Below, one piece after another: positions 17,272-27,800 of a DNA stretch of 64,000 bases. Source of the DNA: Imhoffiella purpurea (GTDB taxonomy: Bacteria > Pseudomonadota > Gammaproteobacteria > Chromatiales > Chromatiaceae); NCBI RefSeq assembly GCF_000585215.1, contig NZ_AONC01000028.1, forward strand, positions 1 to 64,000, read 5' to 3'. Position 1 is the stretch's first letter; the number at the start of each line of letters is the position of its first letter. A model generated the notes under the pieces. The model saw nothing but the letters and a program-made list of their open reading frames with translations, was not told the DNA's origin and did not search any database. The position numbers and the translations under genes are program-made.

Positions 17272-18144
17272 TCAGTTGGACAGCAGCTCGGCCATGCGCG
17301 CCCCCATCATCGCCGGAGAGCGCACCGTGGCTACCCCGGCCGACTCCAGTGCCGCGTACTTGCCGTCGGCGGTTCCGCCACCACCGGTCACGATAGCGCC
17401 GGCATGGCCCATCCGCTTGCCGGCCGGGGCCGTGACCCCGGCGATATAGGCCACCACCGGCTTGGTCATGTGCCCCTGAATGAACTCCGCCGCCGCCTCC
17501 TCGGCCGCCCCCCCGATCTCGCCGACCAGGATGACGCCCCGGGTCTGATCGTCGGCCTCGAAACGCTCGAGACAGTCGACGAAGTCCAGGCCCTGGATCG
17601 GATCGCCGCCGATGCCGATGCAGGTGCTCTGCCCCAGGCCGACGGCGGTCGTCTGGAACACGGCCTCGTAGGTCAGGGTCCCCGAGCGCGAGACGATACC
17701 GATACGGCCCGGCCGATGGATGCCTCCGGGCATGATACCGATCTTGCAGGCGCCCGGGGTGATGATGCCCGGACAATTGGGTCCGATGAGCACCGAATCG
17801 GACCCGGCCAGCGCCGCCTTGACGCGCAGCATGTCGAGGACCGGAATGCCCTCGGTGATGCAGACGATGACGCCGATGCCGGCATCGGCGGCCTCGAGGA
17901 CGGCGTCCGCCGCGTAGGGCGCCGGAACGTAGATCATGGTGGCATCGGCGCCCGTCTCCGTCACCGCATCCCGAACCGTGTCGAAGACGGGCCGATCCAG
18001 ATGCCGCTGACCGCCCTTTCCGGGCGTCACGCCGCCGACCAGATTGGTGCCATAGGCGATCGCCTGCTCGCTGTGAAAGGTCCCCTGCCTACCGGTGAAC
18101 CCCTGGCAGATCAGACGCGTCTCATGACCGACCAGAACGCTCAT
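17272..18144 (-). CDS. sucD: Succinyl-CoA ligase alpha subunit
   Basis: CoA-binding and phospho-histidine subunit of succinyl-CoA synthetase (TCA cycle). The 290-residue protein has the CoA-binding Rossmann domain ([19 protein letters not shown]), [11 protein letters not shown] and [12 protein letters not shown], with the active-site region [17 protein letters not shown] containing the phosphorylated His. It overlaps the sucC stop by four bases (ATGA), so the two subunits are coupled in order C-D. Confidence 0.95.
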   Translation of the reverse strand: MSVLVGHETRLICQGFTGRQGTFHSEQAIAYGTNLVGGVTPGKGGQRHLDRPVFDTVRDAVTETGADATMIYVPAPYAADAVLEAADAGIGVIVCITEGIPVLDMLRVKAALAGSDSVLIGPNCPGIITPGACKIGIMPGGIHRPGRIGIVSRSGTLTYEAVFQTTAVGLGQSTCIGIGGDPIQGLDFVDCLERFEADDQTRGVILVGEIGGAAEEAAAEFIQGHMTKPVVAYIAGVTAPAGKRMGHAGAIVTGGGGTADGKYAALESAGVATVRSPAMMGARMAELLSN

Positions 18145-19331
18145 GCCACACCCTCCGCCGACGCCAGCCCTCGACTCGCGGCCGCGACCGCCTTGTCGGC
18201 CGCCTCGCCCAGACTGCTCGCGGTCGCCACCGGGAGACCGCTCTCGGCCAGCATCCGCAATCCCTGCTCGGCATTGGTACCCTCGAGCCGCACCACCACG
18301 GGAACGCCGACCCGCACCTCGCGCACGGCCTGGATGATGCCCTCGGCGATCAGGTCGCAGCGCACGATGCCGCCGAAGATGTTGACCAAGACCGCCTCGA
18401 CCTTGGGGTCGGAGAGGATCAGCTTGAACGCCTCGGCCACCCGCGCCGCCGTGGCCCCGCCGCCGACGTCGAGAAAGTTCGCCGGGGCTCCTCCATGCAG
18501 CTTGACCAGATCCATGGTGGCCATGGCCAGACCTGCCCCATTGACCATGCAGCCGATGTTGCCGTCGAGACTGATGTAGTTGAGATCGTGCATGCGTGCC
18601 TCGGCCTCGCGCGAATCCTCCTGCGTCGGATCGCGCAGCTCAGCCAGCCGGCGCTGACGGTAGAGGGCATTGTCGTCCAGGTTCACCTTGGCATCCAGCG
18701 CGACCAGATCGCCGGCGGCCGTCACGACCAGCGGATTGATCTCGACCAGGCTGGCGTCCGAGTCGTTGAAGAGACGGTAGAGTCCCTCCATGAGGCCCCC
18801 GAGCGCCTTGATCTGCCCCCCCTCCAGCCCCAGACCGAAACCGAGACGCCGAACCTGATAGGGCTGCAGCCCGACGGCCGGGTGCACCCGAACGAGCAGA
18901 ATGCGCTCGGGCATCTCGGCGGCAACCCTCTCGATGTCCATCCCGCCGGACGCCGAGGCCATGAACAGATAGCGCTCCGATGCACGCTCCACCAGGAGGC
19001 TCAGATAGAGCTCGCGCGCGATCTCGGTCGGCTCCTCGACCAGCAGCGACTCGACCGGCAGCCCCTCCGCGCCGCTCTGATACGTGACCAGACGGCGCCC
19101 CAGCAGACGGTCCGCGGCGCCCGAAACCTCCTCGGCCCGATTGGCGACGACCACGCCGCCGGCCTTGCCGCGTCCGCCCGAATACACCTGCGCCTTGATC
19201 ACCCAGCGCGAGCCGCCGAGCGCCTCGCATGCCGCAAGCGCCTCGCCCGGGGTGCGCGCCAGAATGCCGCGCGGAACAGGAATTTGATGGGCCCGAAACA
19301 GCTCTTTCGCCTGATACTCGTGTAGATTCAT
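18141..19331 (-). CDS. sucC: Succinyl-CoA ligase beta subunit
   Basis: Nucleotide-binding ATP-grasp subunit of succinyl-CoA synthetase, 396 residues. It starts [20 protein letters not shown], has [15 protein letters not shown], the EINPLVVT and [13 protein letters not shown] Mg/nucleotide segments and the C-terminal [12 protein letters not shown] and [13 protein letters not shown] CoA-ligase blocks. The start at 19331 fits the universal family N-terminus. An upstream in-frame extension does not. It is not linked to sucAB here. Confidence 0.96.
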   Translation of the reverse strand: MNLHEYQAKELFRAHQIPVPRGILARTPGEALAACEALGGSRWVIKAQVYSGGRGKAGGVVVANRAEEVSGAADRLLGRRLVTYQSGAEGLPVESLLVEEPTEIARELYLSLLVERASERYLFMASASGGMDIERVAAEMPERILLVRVHPAVGLQPYQVRRLGFGLGLEGGQIKALGGLMEGLYRLFNDSDASLVEINPLVVTAAGDLVALDAKVNLDDNALYRQRRLAELRDPTQEDSREAEARMHDLNYISLDGNIGCMVNGAGLAMATMDLVKLHGGAPANFLDVGGGATAARVAEAFKLILSDPKVEAVLVNIFGGIVRCDLIAEGIIQAVREVRVGVPVVVRLEGTNAEQGLRMLAESGLPVATASSLGEAADKAVAAASRGLASAEGVA

Positions 19332-19410
19332 CCGTTTGCCTGAGGTCGCACCACTCCGCGCCACACGTGCCCTCGACCGGCACTACTTGGAAAACCGACG
19401 CGAAGCGGCC

Positions 19411-19432
19411 AATTAGCCTGAGTTGGCTAATT
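19411..19432. promoter_or_regulatory. AATTAGCC inverted repeat in the sucC/pilS divergent region
   Basis: AATTAGCC, six spacer bases, GGCTAATT: a perfect 8-bp inverted repeat, AT-rich against a GC-rich background, 80 bp before sucC and 60 bp before the sensor kinase gene. It looks like an operator for a dimeric regulator. The regulator is unknown. Confidence 0.5.
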
Positions 19433-19491
19433 CTGGTCTAATTCGAACTCGCTTGCCAAAAGAACAATCGACGTCAGGTAACTCGGCCAGG

Positions 19492-21159
19492 ATGAAGAGG
19501 AACGGACTCGAGGTCGACCGCGACCGGATCCCGCCCGCTGAAACGGACCCTGAGCCATCCAAGGCCGATCCGTCGCAGGGACCTGCCCGACCGGAAGGAC
19601 GCTACCCGAACTGGACCGCCTTGCGCTGGCTGTTCCTGTTCCGTCTGCTGATCGTCGTCGGCCTGATCCTCAATTTCTCCCCCGCCAATCCGACCCTGTC
19701 GTCGACCAAATCGGACCCGCAGTGGGCCTGGGACATCCTTGTCGTCTACGGCCTGCTGGTCCTGCTGAGCGGCTTCGGCCTCTCGATGCACCGCCCGCGC
19801 CCGGAGAACCAGGTCCAGATCGCCATCTTCATCGACATCCTCGTCTTCACGCTGCTGATGCAGGCCGCGGGCGGAATCACCAGCGGGCTCGGCATTCTGC
19901 TCGCGGTGGCGGTGGCCGCCGGAGCGCTCATGCTGGAGGGCAAGCTGTCCCTGCTGTTCGCAGCCCTGGCCTCGATCGCCGTCATCACCCAGCAGCTCTA
20001 TGCCCTGCTCGCCAGCGATCAGCAGACGATCTCATTCACCCATGCCGGGCTGCTCGGACTGCTCTTCTTCGCCGTCGCGCTGCTCTCCCACGTGCTCTAT
20101 CGGCGCGTGCGCTCCGCGGAGGAACTGGCGGCCCGCCGTCAGGTCGACATCGACGACCTCTCCAAGCTCAACGATTTCATCATCCAGAGCATCAATACAG
20201 GAATCCTGGTGGCCGACGGCGATCGCCATTTGCGCCTGATGAATCAGGCGGCTCGGGAACTGCTCGGCGTGCGCCGCTTCCGCACCGGCGTCGCCCTGAG
20301 CAAGCTGTCGCCAGAGCTCTGCCACTGGCTGATGGAACGGGTCAGTTCGAACGATCCATCCGATGGATCGCTGCACATCGGCAACCGTCAGATCAACGCA
20401 TCGCTCAGATTGCTGGGGGACTATCGCGCGAGCGGCGTCATCCTCTATCTGCGCGACACCCAAGAGATCGCCCGCGAGATCCAACAAGGCAAGCTGGCCT
20501 CGCTCGGCACGCTCACGGCCAGCATCGCCCACAACATCCGCAATCCATTGAGTGCCATCACCCATGCCAGTCAGCTGATCGCCGAGGATCCGAGCCTCTC
20601 CGGCGACAACCACCACCTGACCGAGATCATCCGGCGCAACGGCGCCCGCATCGAGGAAACGGTGCAGAGCATCCTGCAACTCTCGCGCCGCCAGGAGATA
20701 GAGCCCTGCCCCATCGATCTGGAGATCTGGGTGCAGCACTTCGCCGCCGAATTCCGCGAATCGCACGCACTCGACGAGGAGCGCTGCGCCATCGAACCGA
20801 CGAAGGAAGCCGTCAGGGTGGAGGCGGATGCGCGTCATCTGCACCAGATTCTCGCCAACCTCGCCGAGAACAGTCTCATCCACGGGCGTCTCGACGGCCA
20901 GCCGCCCCGGATCCGCCTGCGCTTGCGGACCGATCCCCAGCAGGGCAACCCCATCCTCGAACTCCAGGACGCGGGTCCCGGCATCGACGCGACCACAGCC
21001 AAGGAGATCTTCAATCCATTCTTCACCACCAAATCTCAGGGCACCGGTCTCGGGCTCTACATCGCCCGCGAGCTGGCCGAATCCAACGGCATCCGCATCA
21101 GCCATCACCCGGTCGCGCCTCACGGAAGCTGCTTCAGACTGACCTTCCCTCCGACATGA
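19492..21159 (+). CDS. pilS: PilS-type membrane sensor histidine kinase
   Basis: A 555-residue kinase paired with PilR, normally controlling type IV pilin transcription. About six membrane segments occupy residues ~45-200, then a PAS domain (~220-320, FIIQSINTGILVADGDRHLRL). The HisKA domain has phospho-His347 in SIAHNIRNPLSAITHA, and the HATPase has N-box ILANLAENSLIHG and G-box GTGLGLYIARELAESNG. The residue after the His is Asn, whereas most HisKA kinases have Glu or Asp there. The ATG at 19492 is preferred to a TTG at 19423, which lies inside the divergent promoter region. No pilA is in the window. Confidence 0.9.
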   Translation: MKRNGLEVDRDRIPPAETDPEPSKADPSQGPARPEGRYPNWTALRWLFLFRLLIVVGLILNFSPANPTLSSTKSDPQWAWDILVVYGLLVLLSGFGLSMHRPRPENQVQIAIFIDILVFTLLMQAAGGITSGLGILLAVAVAAGALMLEGKLSLLFAALASIAVITQQLYALLASDQQTISFTHAGLLGLLFFAVALLSHVLYRRVRSAEELAARRQVDIDDLSKLNDFIIQSINTGILVADGDRHLRLMNQAARELLGVRRFRTGVALSKLSPELCHWLMERVSSNDPSDGSLHIGNRQINASLRLLGDYRASGVILYLRDTQEIAREIQQGKLASLGTLTASIAHNIRNPLSAITHASQLIAEDPSLSGDNHHLTEIIRRNGARIEETVQSILQLSRRQEIEPCPIDLEIWVQHFAAEFRESHALDEERCAIEPTKEAVRVEADARHLHQILANLAENSLIHGRLDGQPPRIRLRLRTDPQQGNPILELQDAGPGIDATTAKEIFNPFFTTKSQGTGLGLYIARELAESNGIRISHHPVAPHGSCFRLTFPPT

Positions 21160-21307
21160 ACGGTTCCATCGACTTCCAGTCGGGCCTGCACAGGCGCTAT
21201 CCTTCGACCTGCACCGGCATGCACCGAGACGCTCTCGGCGATGTCCCGCCCGCTCGTCTCTCCCCTCTCCAAGGCTGCCGCCGCTCAGCAACAAGGCATG
21301 GACACCC

Positions 21308-22660
21308 ATGAACAAGGCTCAGGCACTCGTCGTCGACGACGAGCCCGACATCCTCGATCTGATCGAGATCACACTCGGACGCATGGACGTGCAGGTCCGC
21401 ACGGCGCTCACGCTCGCCGACGCCATCCGCACGCTGCAGCAAGGCCGCTTCGACCTCTGTCTGACCGACATGAACCTGCCCGACGGATCGGGCTTCGATC
21501 TGCTGCACCACATCGCCGAGCATCGCCCGGATCTGCCGGTGGCCATGATCACCGCACACGGCAGCCTGGAATCGGCGGTCGCGGCCATGAAAGCCGGAGC
21601 CTTCGATTTCGTCCCCAAGCCGGTCGACCTCAAGCAGCTCCGCACCCTGGTCGGCTCGGCGCTCAAGCTGCGCGGTCCGCTGGCGACGAGCAACGAACGC
21701 GACCGGATGCAGGCCCGTCTGCTCGGCGACTCGGCCGCGATGGAGCAGATCCGGCGCCTGATCGCCAAGCTCGCCCGCAACCAGGCCCCGGTCTTCATCA
21801 CCGGCGAGAGCGGAACCGGCAAGGAACTGGCGGCCCGGCTCATCCATTCGCAGGGACCGCGCGGAGAGGCGCCCTTCGTCGCCGTCAACTGCGGCGCCAT
21901 CCCCCAGGATCTGGTCGAGAGCGAACTCTTCGGCCACAAGAAGGGCAGCTTCACCGGCGCGGTCGGCGACAAGGAGGGTCTGTTCCGGGCCGCGGAGGGC
22001 GGCACCCTCTTTCTCGACGAGATCGCCGACCTCCCGCTTCCGGCGCAGGTCAAGCTGTTGCGCGCCATCCAGGAGAAATGCGTGAGGCCCGTCGGGGCAT
22101 CCCGCGAGGTACCGGTGAACGTGCGCATCATCAGCGCCAGCCATCGCGACCTCACGACCGAGGTCGACAAGGGGCGTTTTCGGCAGGATCTCTTCTATCG
22201 GATCAACGTCATCGAGCTGCGTATGCCGGCACTGCGCGAGCGACCCCAGGACATTCCTCTGCTCGCCGACCACCTGCTCAATCAGCTCGCCAGATCCCAG
22301 CCCGGGGTCGAGGTGGCCCGGATGAGGCTCGCACCAGCGGCGATCGAGGCGCTCAAGCGTCACCCCTTCCCGGGAAACGTGCGCGAGCTGGAGAACATCC
22401 TCGAGCGCGCGACGGCGCTCTGCGAATCCAGCCGGATCGAGGTCGAGGACCTCTATCTCAGCAAGACCGAGTGCCAACCGACCGTCGAGGAAGGCATGGA
22501 CGAACGCCTTCCCCTGGAGGATTATCTCGGCGAGATCGAACGGCGCGCCATCCTCAACGCCCTGGAAGAAACCCATTGGAACCGCACGGCCGCGGCCAGA
22601 AAATTGGGGATGACGCTGAGGTCGCTGCGCTACCGTCTGTCCAAGCTCGGGATCGAGTGA
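21308..22660 (+). CDS. pilR: PilR-type sigma-54-dependent response regulator
   Basis: A 450-residue NtrC-family regulator. The receiver domain (1-120) has phospho-acceptor Asp54 in CLTDMNLPDG. The AAA+ domain has Walker A GESGTGKE, the sigma-54 contact loop GSFTGA (the PilR form of GAFTGA), Walker B GGTLFLDEIADLP and the arginine finger region. A FIS-type helix-turn-helix closes the protein (RTAAARKLGMTLRSLRYRLSKLGIE). It lies 149 bp after pilS. Its targets may include pilA elsewhere. Confidence 0.92.
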   Translation: MNKAQALVVDDEPDILDLIEITLGRMDVQVRTALTLADAIRTLQQGRFDLCLTDMNLPDGSGFDLLHHIAEHRPDLPVAMITAHGSLESAVAAMKAGAFDFVPKPVDLKQLRTLVGSALKLRGPLATSNERDRMQARLLGDSAAMEQIRRLIAKLARNQAPVFITGESGTGKELAARLIHSQGPRGEAPFVAVNCGAIPQDLVESELFGHKKGSFTGAVGDKEGLFRAAEGGTLFLDEIADLPLPAQVKLLRAIQEKCVRPVGASREVPVNVRIISASHRDLTTEVDKGRFRQDLFYRINVIELRMPALRERPQDIPLLADHLLNQLARSQPGVEVARMRLAPAAIEALKRHPFPGNVRELENILERATALCESSRIEVEDLYLSKTECQPTVEEGMDERLPLEDYLGEIERRAILNALEETHWNRTAAARKLGMTLRSLRYRLSKLGIE

Positions 22661-22742
22661 CGGCGCCCCGGCCCCTCCTCGACCGATCGAGTCGTCCAAC
22701 CCGTCGCGCTCGCCCGCGACACCCCACCGAGGATCAATCAAA

Positions 22743-24086
22743 GTGTCAGAGATGTCCCCGGCCCCGAGCGCGGCCGGTCAGGGGCGCGATCCCTTCGTCA
22801 CCTGGGTCCGCCAAGCCACCCCTTACATCCATGCCCACCGTGGCCGTACCTTCGTCATCGCCTTCGGCGGCGAGGCGGTCGCCGACGCGGCCTTTCCCGA
22901 GCTGGTTCACGATATCGCCCTGCTGCACGGGCTGGGCATCCGGCTGGTGCTCGTTCACGGCGCCAGGCCCCAGATCGAGGAGCGTCTCAAGGGGGACGGC
23001 GCCGAGCTGCGCTACGTCAACGGGCTGCGCGTCACCGACGACCGAGCGCTCGCCTGCGTCAAGGAGGCTGCCGGCTTCGTCCGGGTCGAGATCGAGGCGC
23101 TGCTCTCGCTCGGACTGGCCAACTCGCCCATGGCCGGCGTGCGCATCCCGGTCGTGTCGGGCAATTTCGTCACCGCCCGCCCGCAAGGCGTCATCGACGG
23201 GATCGACTATCGGCATACCGGCTCGGTGCGCCGCGTCGACCAGCGCACGCTCAGGGCCATTCTCGACCAGGGCAACGTCGCCCTCATGCCCCCGCTCGGC
23301 TATTCGCCCACCGGAGAGGTCTTCAACCTGAGCGCGGCCGACGTCGCCTGCAGCACGGCCGCCGCGCTCGGGGCCGACAAGCTCATCTTCCTGACCGAGC
23401 AAGGCGATAGCGAGTCGTCGCCGCAGCTGCCGCCCAATCTGCTCACCAGCGAGGTCGATCAGCTGCTCGCCAGCGAGCACGGCCTGCACGAGGAGATCGT
23501 CACTTGTCTGCGCGCCGGTGCGGACGCCTGCCGCACCGGGGTACGCCGCGTGCATCTGGTCGGGCGCCGAACCGACGGCGCCCTGCTGCGCGAACTGCTG
23601 ACCCACGACGGGAGCGGAACCCTCATCTCGGCGGAGCCCTACGAGGAGCTGCGCCCGGCCCGGATCGACGACGTCACCGGCATCCTGGAACTGCTGCGCC
23701 CGCTCGAGGAGCGCGGCGTGCTGGTGCGCCGATCGCGCGAGCGACTGGAGACCGAGATCGACCGCTTCACGCTCATCGAGCGCGACGGACTCATCACCGC
23801 CTGCGCGGCGCTCTATCCCTATCCGGACGACGGGACGGCCGAACTCGCCTGCCTGGCCGTGCACCTGGACTACCGGGGCGGCCGACGCGGCGACCGGCTG
23901 CTGGAACACATGGAGACCCGGGCACGATCGAAAGGGATCGGGAATCTCTTCGTGCTCACCACCCAAACCGCGCACTGGTTCCTGGAGCGCGGCTTCCAGA
24001 CGGCCGGACCGGACGCACTGCCGATGGAGAAGCAAGCACTCTACAACTTCCAGCGGAATTCCAAGGTATTCATCAAACGACTCTGA
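22743..24086 (+). CDS. argA: N-acetylglutamate synthase
   Basis: First step of arginine synthesis. The 447-residue protein has an N-terminal amino-acid-kinase domain (residues ~30-290: VIAFGGEAVADAAF, LVLVHGARPQIEERL) and a C-terminal GNAT acetyltransferase domain (~300-447) with the acetyl-CoA loop in YRGGRRGDRLLEHM. Length fits E. coli ArgA (443). The start is GTG at 22743 with GAGGA about ten bases before. The ATG at 22752 is an alternative from the same RBS. Confidence 0.95.
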   Translation: MSEMSPAPSAAGQGRDPFVTWVRQATPYIHAHRGRTFVIAFGGEAVADAAFPELVHDIALLHGLGIRLVLVHGARPQIEERLKGDGAELRYVNGLRVTDDRALACVKEAAGFVRVEIEALLSLGLANSPMAGVRIPVVSGNFVTARPQGVIDGIDYRHTGSVRRVDQRTLRAILDQGNVALMPPLGYSPTGEVFNLSAADVACSTAAALGADKLIFLTEQGDSESSPQLPPNLLTSEVDQLLASEHGLHEEIVTCLRAGADACRTGVRRVHLVGRRTDGALLRELLTHDGSGTLISAEPYEELRPARIDDVTGILELLRPLEERGVLVRRSRERLETEIDRFTLIERDGLITACAALYPYPDDGTAELACLAVHLDYRGGRRGDRLLEHMETRARSKGIGNLFVLTTQTAHWFLERGFQTAGPDALPMEKQALYNFQRNSKVFIKRL

Positions 24087-24194
24087 GGCGGACATCGAGA
24101 CGCCACCGTCCGCCCCTATCGACGACGCCGCCCGCAAGATCCGGAAGGCCGTTCGCGCCCGTCCTTGCCCAATGAACCACGCCGACGACCAAAC

Positions 24195-27100
24195 ATGCCC
24201 GCATCCATCACCCTGAAGCGCCGGAACCCCCTCGCGCACCCGACGATCTGGTTCCTGCTCCTGGCCTGCTCGCTCCTGCCGCCCTCCCCCGGCAGCGCCC
24301 AGACGCCCCGGGGCGCGAGCCTCGACACCGCCGTATCCCCCCTGCCCTCGGCCACCCAGTTCGCCGCCAAGCTGGCCGAACTCGATGCCACGACCGGCAT
24401 GGACGAAAGCCTCAAGTCCAGCCTGACCGAGAACTACCGGCGCGCCCAGTCGAACCTCGAGGATGCCGCCAATTTCGATGCCAAGGCCAGCGAATTCGCC
24501 CGATCGCTCAAGACCGCACCCAGGGAGACCGACGCCACGCTGGCCGAACTGGAACGACTCAAGACGCGCACGCGCTCACCGGCCGACGACCTGCCCAAGA
24601 CACTGGACACCGAGGAGATCCAGCAACGCCAGAACAAGGTCATGGCCGACGTCGCCCTGGAGGAGGCGCGGGCCAGCGAGTTCGAGAAGATGGCCGATAC
24701 CATCTCGAGTCGGCCGACCACGGCCAGGCAGCGGCTGATCGAGGTCAAGCAGACCCTCGATCAGATCGAGGACGAGCTCAAGCAGCCGCCGGTCTCCGAC
24801 GAAAGCCCCGAACTCGCCCAGGCACGGCGCTGGGTCGTCGAGACCCAGCGCAAGACGCTCTGGTCGGAAGGCAAGATGCTCGAGCAGGAGCTGCTGAGCC
24901 AGCCCGTCCGCGAGGCCCTGTTCAAGGCGAAACGCGACCTGGCGAGCCAGAAGCTGGAGGATTTCAAGGCCAGGCAGCGCCAGCTGGAGGAGATGCAGAG
25001 CAAGCGCCGCCAGGCCGCCGCCGAGGCGGCACAGCAGGCCTCCGAGCAGGCACAGCGAGAAGCCGAGGACAAGCACCCGCTGGTACGCTCGCTCACCCAG
25101 CAGAACGCCGAGATCAGCGACTCGCTGTCATCCCTGACCAAGGGGCTCGACGGATTCAGCGCCAAGCTCGCCAACATCGAGGCGGAACGCAAGCGCATCG
25201 AGGAGGATTTCCGCGGCGCCAAGCAGCGGCTGGAGGCGGTGGGTCTCAGCAAGGCGCTGGGACAGGTTCTGCTCGATCGGCGCAACCAGCTGCCCGATCT
25301 GCGCCAGTATCGCGACGACATCGAATCCCGCGAGGACCAGATCGCCGATGCCACGCTGAGTCAGATCCGCTACCGCGAGGAAGAGCGTCAGCTGAGAGAC
25401 CTCGATCGCTACATCCGCGAACTGACGGCGCACGAGAAATCCGCCCAGCAGCCCCTGGTGCGCAAGCAGCTGAGGGAGACCCTGACCCAGCGCAAGCGTC
25501 TGATCGGCCAGGCGCTGGATATCGAGGAGGACTACATCCGTCAGCTCGGCGAGCTCAATTACGCCGCCGAACAGGTCATCATGATCGCGACCAACTACGA
25601 CGACTTCCTCGCCGAGCGGCTGCTCTGGGTCCGCAGCTCCCCTGCCGTGGGGCTGGACACGCTCATCAACCTCCCGGCGGCGATCGCCTGGCTCGTCTCC
25701 CCGGATGGCTGGACCGAGATCGCGCGGACCCTCACCGAGCGCAATCGGCATGCCTTCCTGTTCTGGCTCGGCATCGGCGGCTCGCTCCTCCTCTACTGGA
25801 GGGTCCCGAGCCTCAAACGTCGCATTCGCGGGCTCTCCGAACCCCTGCGGCGCATCCGCACCGATCGCTTCCGCTACACCCTGCAGGCCATCGGGCTCAG
25901 CCTGCTCGCCTCACTGCCGCTGCCGCTCCTGAGCTGGTCGCTGGGACAGCAACTGGTCTCCTCGGCCAGCTCCACCCCATTCGCGCGCGACTTCGGAACC
26001 GCCTTCACCGAGGTCGCCTTCGGGCTCTACTGTTTGCTCGCCTTCCGCATGCTCTGCATGAACGGCGGCGTCGCCGACCGTCACTTCCGCTGGAGCGGCG
26101 AGAACCTCCAGCGCATCCGCCGCCATTTCAACTGGTTCAGCATCTTCATCATCCCGGTCTCGCTCATCGCCGTCGCGGTCAGCAACCACAACGACCCGGC
26201 CTACAACAGCAGCCTCGCCCGGCTCGCGCTGATCGCCGACATGATCGGCTTCGCGGTCTTCTACGGCCTGCTGCTCAGCCCCGAGCGCGGCATCCTGAAA
26301 TCGCTCATCGACGAGCATCCGGAGGGCTGGATCAACCGTCTGCGCCATATCTGGCGCCCGCTCATCGTCGGCTCGCCGCTGGCCCTGGCCGCCCTGGCGC
26401 TGTTCGGCTACGTCTACACCGCCGTGATCCTCTTCCAGTCGCTGGTGTACCAGACCTGGTTCGCTCTGGGCCTGATCCTGCTGCACCAGTCGATCGTGCG
26501 CTGGCTCATCCTCACCCGGCGCCGGCTCGCGCTGCAGGCCGCGCTCGAGCGCCAAGCCGCCCGTCGCGCCCAGGCCGAGACCGAGCGCCCCGAGTCCAGT
26601 CCGGCCTCCGAGGTTCAGGGCTTCGAGGAGCCCGAGCCGGACCTGGCGGCCCTGGACGAGCAGACCCGCCGGCTCATCAACGCCTCCGTCTTCATCGGCG
26701 CACTCATGGGACTCTGGCTGGCCTGGTCGGACGTGCTGCCGGCCTTCAACCTGTTCGAGCGGATCGAGCTCTGGCACTACAGCGGCGTGATCAACGGCAC
26801 CGAGCGTCTGATTCCGGTGACGGCAGCCGACGTCGGACTGGTCATGGTGATCATCTTCGTGGCGACCATCGCGGCCAAAAACCTGCCGGCCCTGCTCGAG
26901 ATCATGCTGCTGCAGAACTCGGCGGTTTCGGCCGGGGCCCGCTATGCGATCAAGACATTGTCGAGCTATTCCATCACCGCCATCGCCTTCCTGCTCGTCT
27001 TCAGCACCCTGGGGCTGAGCTGGTCGCAGGTCCAGTGGCTGGTGGCGGCCCTGAGCGTCGGCATCGGCTTCGGACTCCAGGAGATCGTCGCCAACTTCAT

Positions 27101-27662
27101 CAGCGGCCTCATCATCCTCTTCGAGCGTCCGGTCCGTGTCGGCGACATCGTCACCATCGACGGCACCACGGGCGTCGTGACCAATATCCGTATCCGGGCC
27201 ACGACCATCCGCAACTGGGACAAGCAGGAACTGCTGGTTCCCAACAAGGAGTTCATCACCGGCCGTCTGCTCAACTGGAGCCTGACCGACCAGCAGAACC
27301 GCATCACCATCCCGGTCGGAGTGGAATACGGCTGCGACACCAAGAAGGCCCTGGCGATCCTGACCCAGATCGCTGACGAGCACGAGCAGGTCCTCAAGGA
27401 TCCTGCGCCTCTGGTCAGCTTCGAGTCATTCGGCGACAACGCGCTGACGCTCTTCATGCGCTGCTATCTGAATTCGCTGGACGGACGCATCGGGATCATC
27501 AGCGATCTCCACCAGGCGATCTACGACCGCTTCAACGCCGCCGGTATCGGGATCGCCTTCCCGCAGCGGGACGTGCATCTCTCGACGAACTCGCCGCTGG
27601 AAATCCGGCTGCAGCGCGCGAGACGCCAGGACATGAACACGACCGAACAGGCGACCACCTGA
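24195..27662 (+). CDS. mscK: Mechanosensitive channel MscK/KefA family
   Basis: A large 1155-residue inner-membrane channel. A signal peptide (cut near GSAQT) precedes a ~450-residue periplasmic coiled-coil region rich in Gln/Glu/Ala. About eleven membrane segments follow, ending in the MscS core: the pore helix with GIGFGLQEIVANFISG, the beta domain IVTIDGTTGVVTNIRIRATTI and VPNKEFITGRLLNWS, and a C-terminal domain ending in GIAFPQRDVHL. Full-length compared with E. coli MscK (1120). It protects against osmotic downshock. It is monocistronic. Confidence 0.94.
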   Translation: MPASITLKRRNPLAHPTIWFLLLACSLLPPSPGSAQTPRGASLDTAVSPLPSATQFAAKLAELDATTGMDESLKSSLTENYRRAQSNLEDAANFDAKASEFARSLKTAPRETDATLAELERLKTRTRSPADDLPKTLDTEEIQQRQNKVMADVALEEARASEFEKMADTISSRPTTARQRLIEVKQTLDQIEDELKQPPVSDESPELAQARRWVVETQRKTLWSEGKMLEQELLSQPVREALFKAKRDLASQKLEDFKARQRQLEEMQSKRRQAAAEAAQQASEQAQREAEDKHPLVRSLTQQNAEISDSLSSLTKGLDGFSAKLANIEAERKRIEEDFRGAKQRLEAVGLSKALGQVLLDRRNQLPDLRQYRDDIESREDQIADATLSQIRYREEERQLRDLDRYIRELTAHEKSAQQPLVRKQLRETLTQRKRLIGQALDIEEDYIRQLGELNYAAEQVIMIATNYDDFLAERLLWVRSSPAVGLDTLINLPAAIAWLVSPDGWTEIARTLTERNRHAFLFWLGIGGSLLLYWRVPSLKRRIRGLSEPLRRIRTDRFRYTLQAIGLSLLASLPLPLLSWSLGQQLVSSASSTPFARDFGTAFTEVAFGLYCLLAFRMLCMNGGVADRHFRWSGENLQRIRRHFNWFSIFIIPVSLIAVAVSNHNDPAYNSSLARLALIADMIGFAVFYGLLLSPERGILKSLIDEHPEGWINRLRHIWRPLIVGSPLALAALALFGYVYTAVILFQSLVYQTWFALGLILLHQSIVRWLILTRRRLALQAALERQAARRAQAETERPESSPASEVQGFEEPEPDLAALDEQTRRLINASVFIGALMGLWLAWSDVLPAFNLFERIELWHYSGVINGTERLIPVTAADVGLVMVIIFVATIAAKNLPALLEIMLLQNSAVSAGARYAIKTLSSYSITAIAFLLVFSTLGLSWSQVQWLVAALSVGIGFGLQEIVANFISGLIILFERPVRVGDIVTIDGTTGVVTNIRIRATTIRNWDKQELLVPNKEFITGRLLNWSLTDQQNRITIPVGVEYGCDTKKALAILTQIADEHEQVLKDPAPLVSFESFGDNALTLFMRCYLNSLDGRIGIISDLHQAIYDRFNAAGIGIAFPQRDVHLSTNSPLEIRLQRARRQDMNTTEQATT

Positions 27663-27722
27663 ATTCAGGAGTGATCGAAGGCGCGATCAGCCGAGGGAGC
27701 GAGCCTGGAATGACCCGCGATC

Positions 27723-27745
27723 CGGCGGCGCCGACGGCGCCGCCG
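27723..27745. terminator. Perfect 11-bp GC hairpin after mscK
   Basis: CGGCGGCGCCG, one A, CGGCGCCGCCG pair completely. It lies between mscK (+) and the convergent small gene at 27801-27980 and has no T-run on either strand. A transcript-end or mRNA-stabilising role is likely. Confidence 0.5.
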
Positions 27746-27800
27746 TAGAGGCATCGGGTCGATCGTCGTGCCAATCGACCGTCTTCGGATCAATGCGTCC

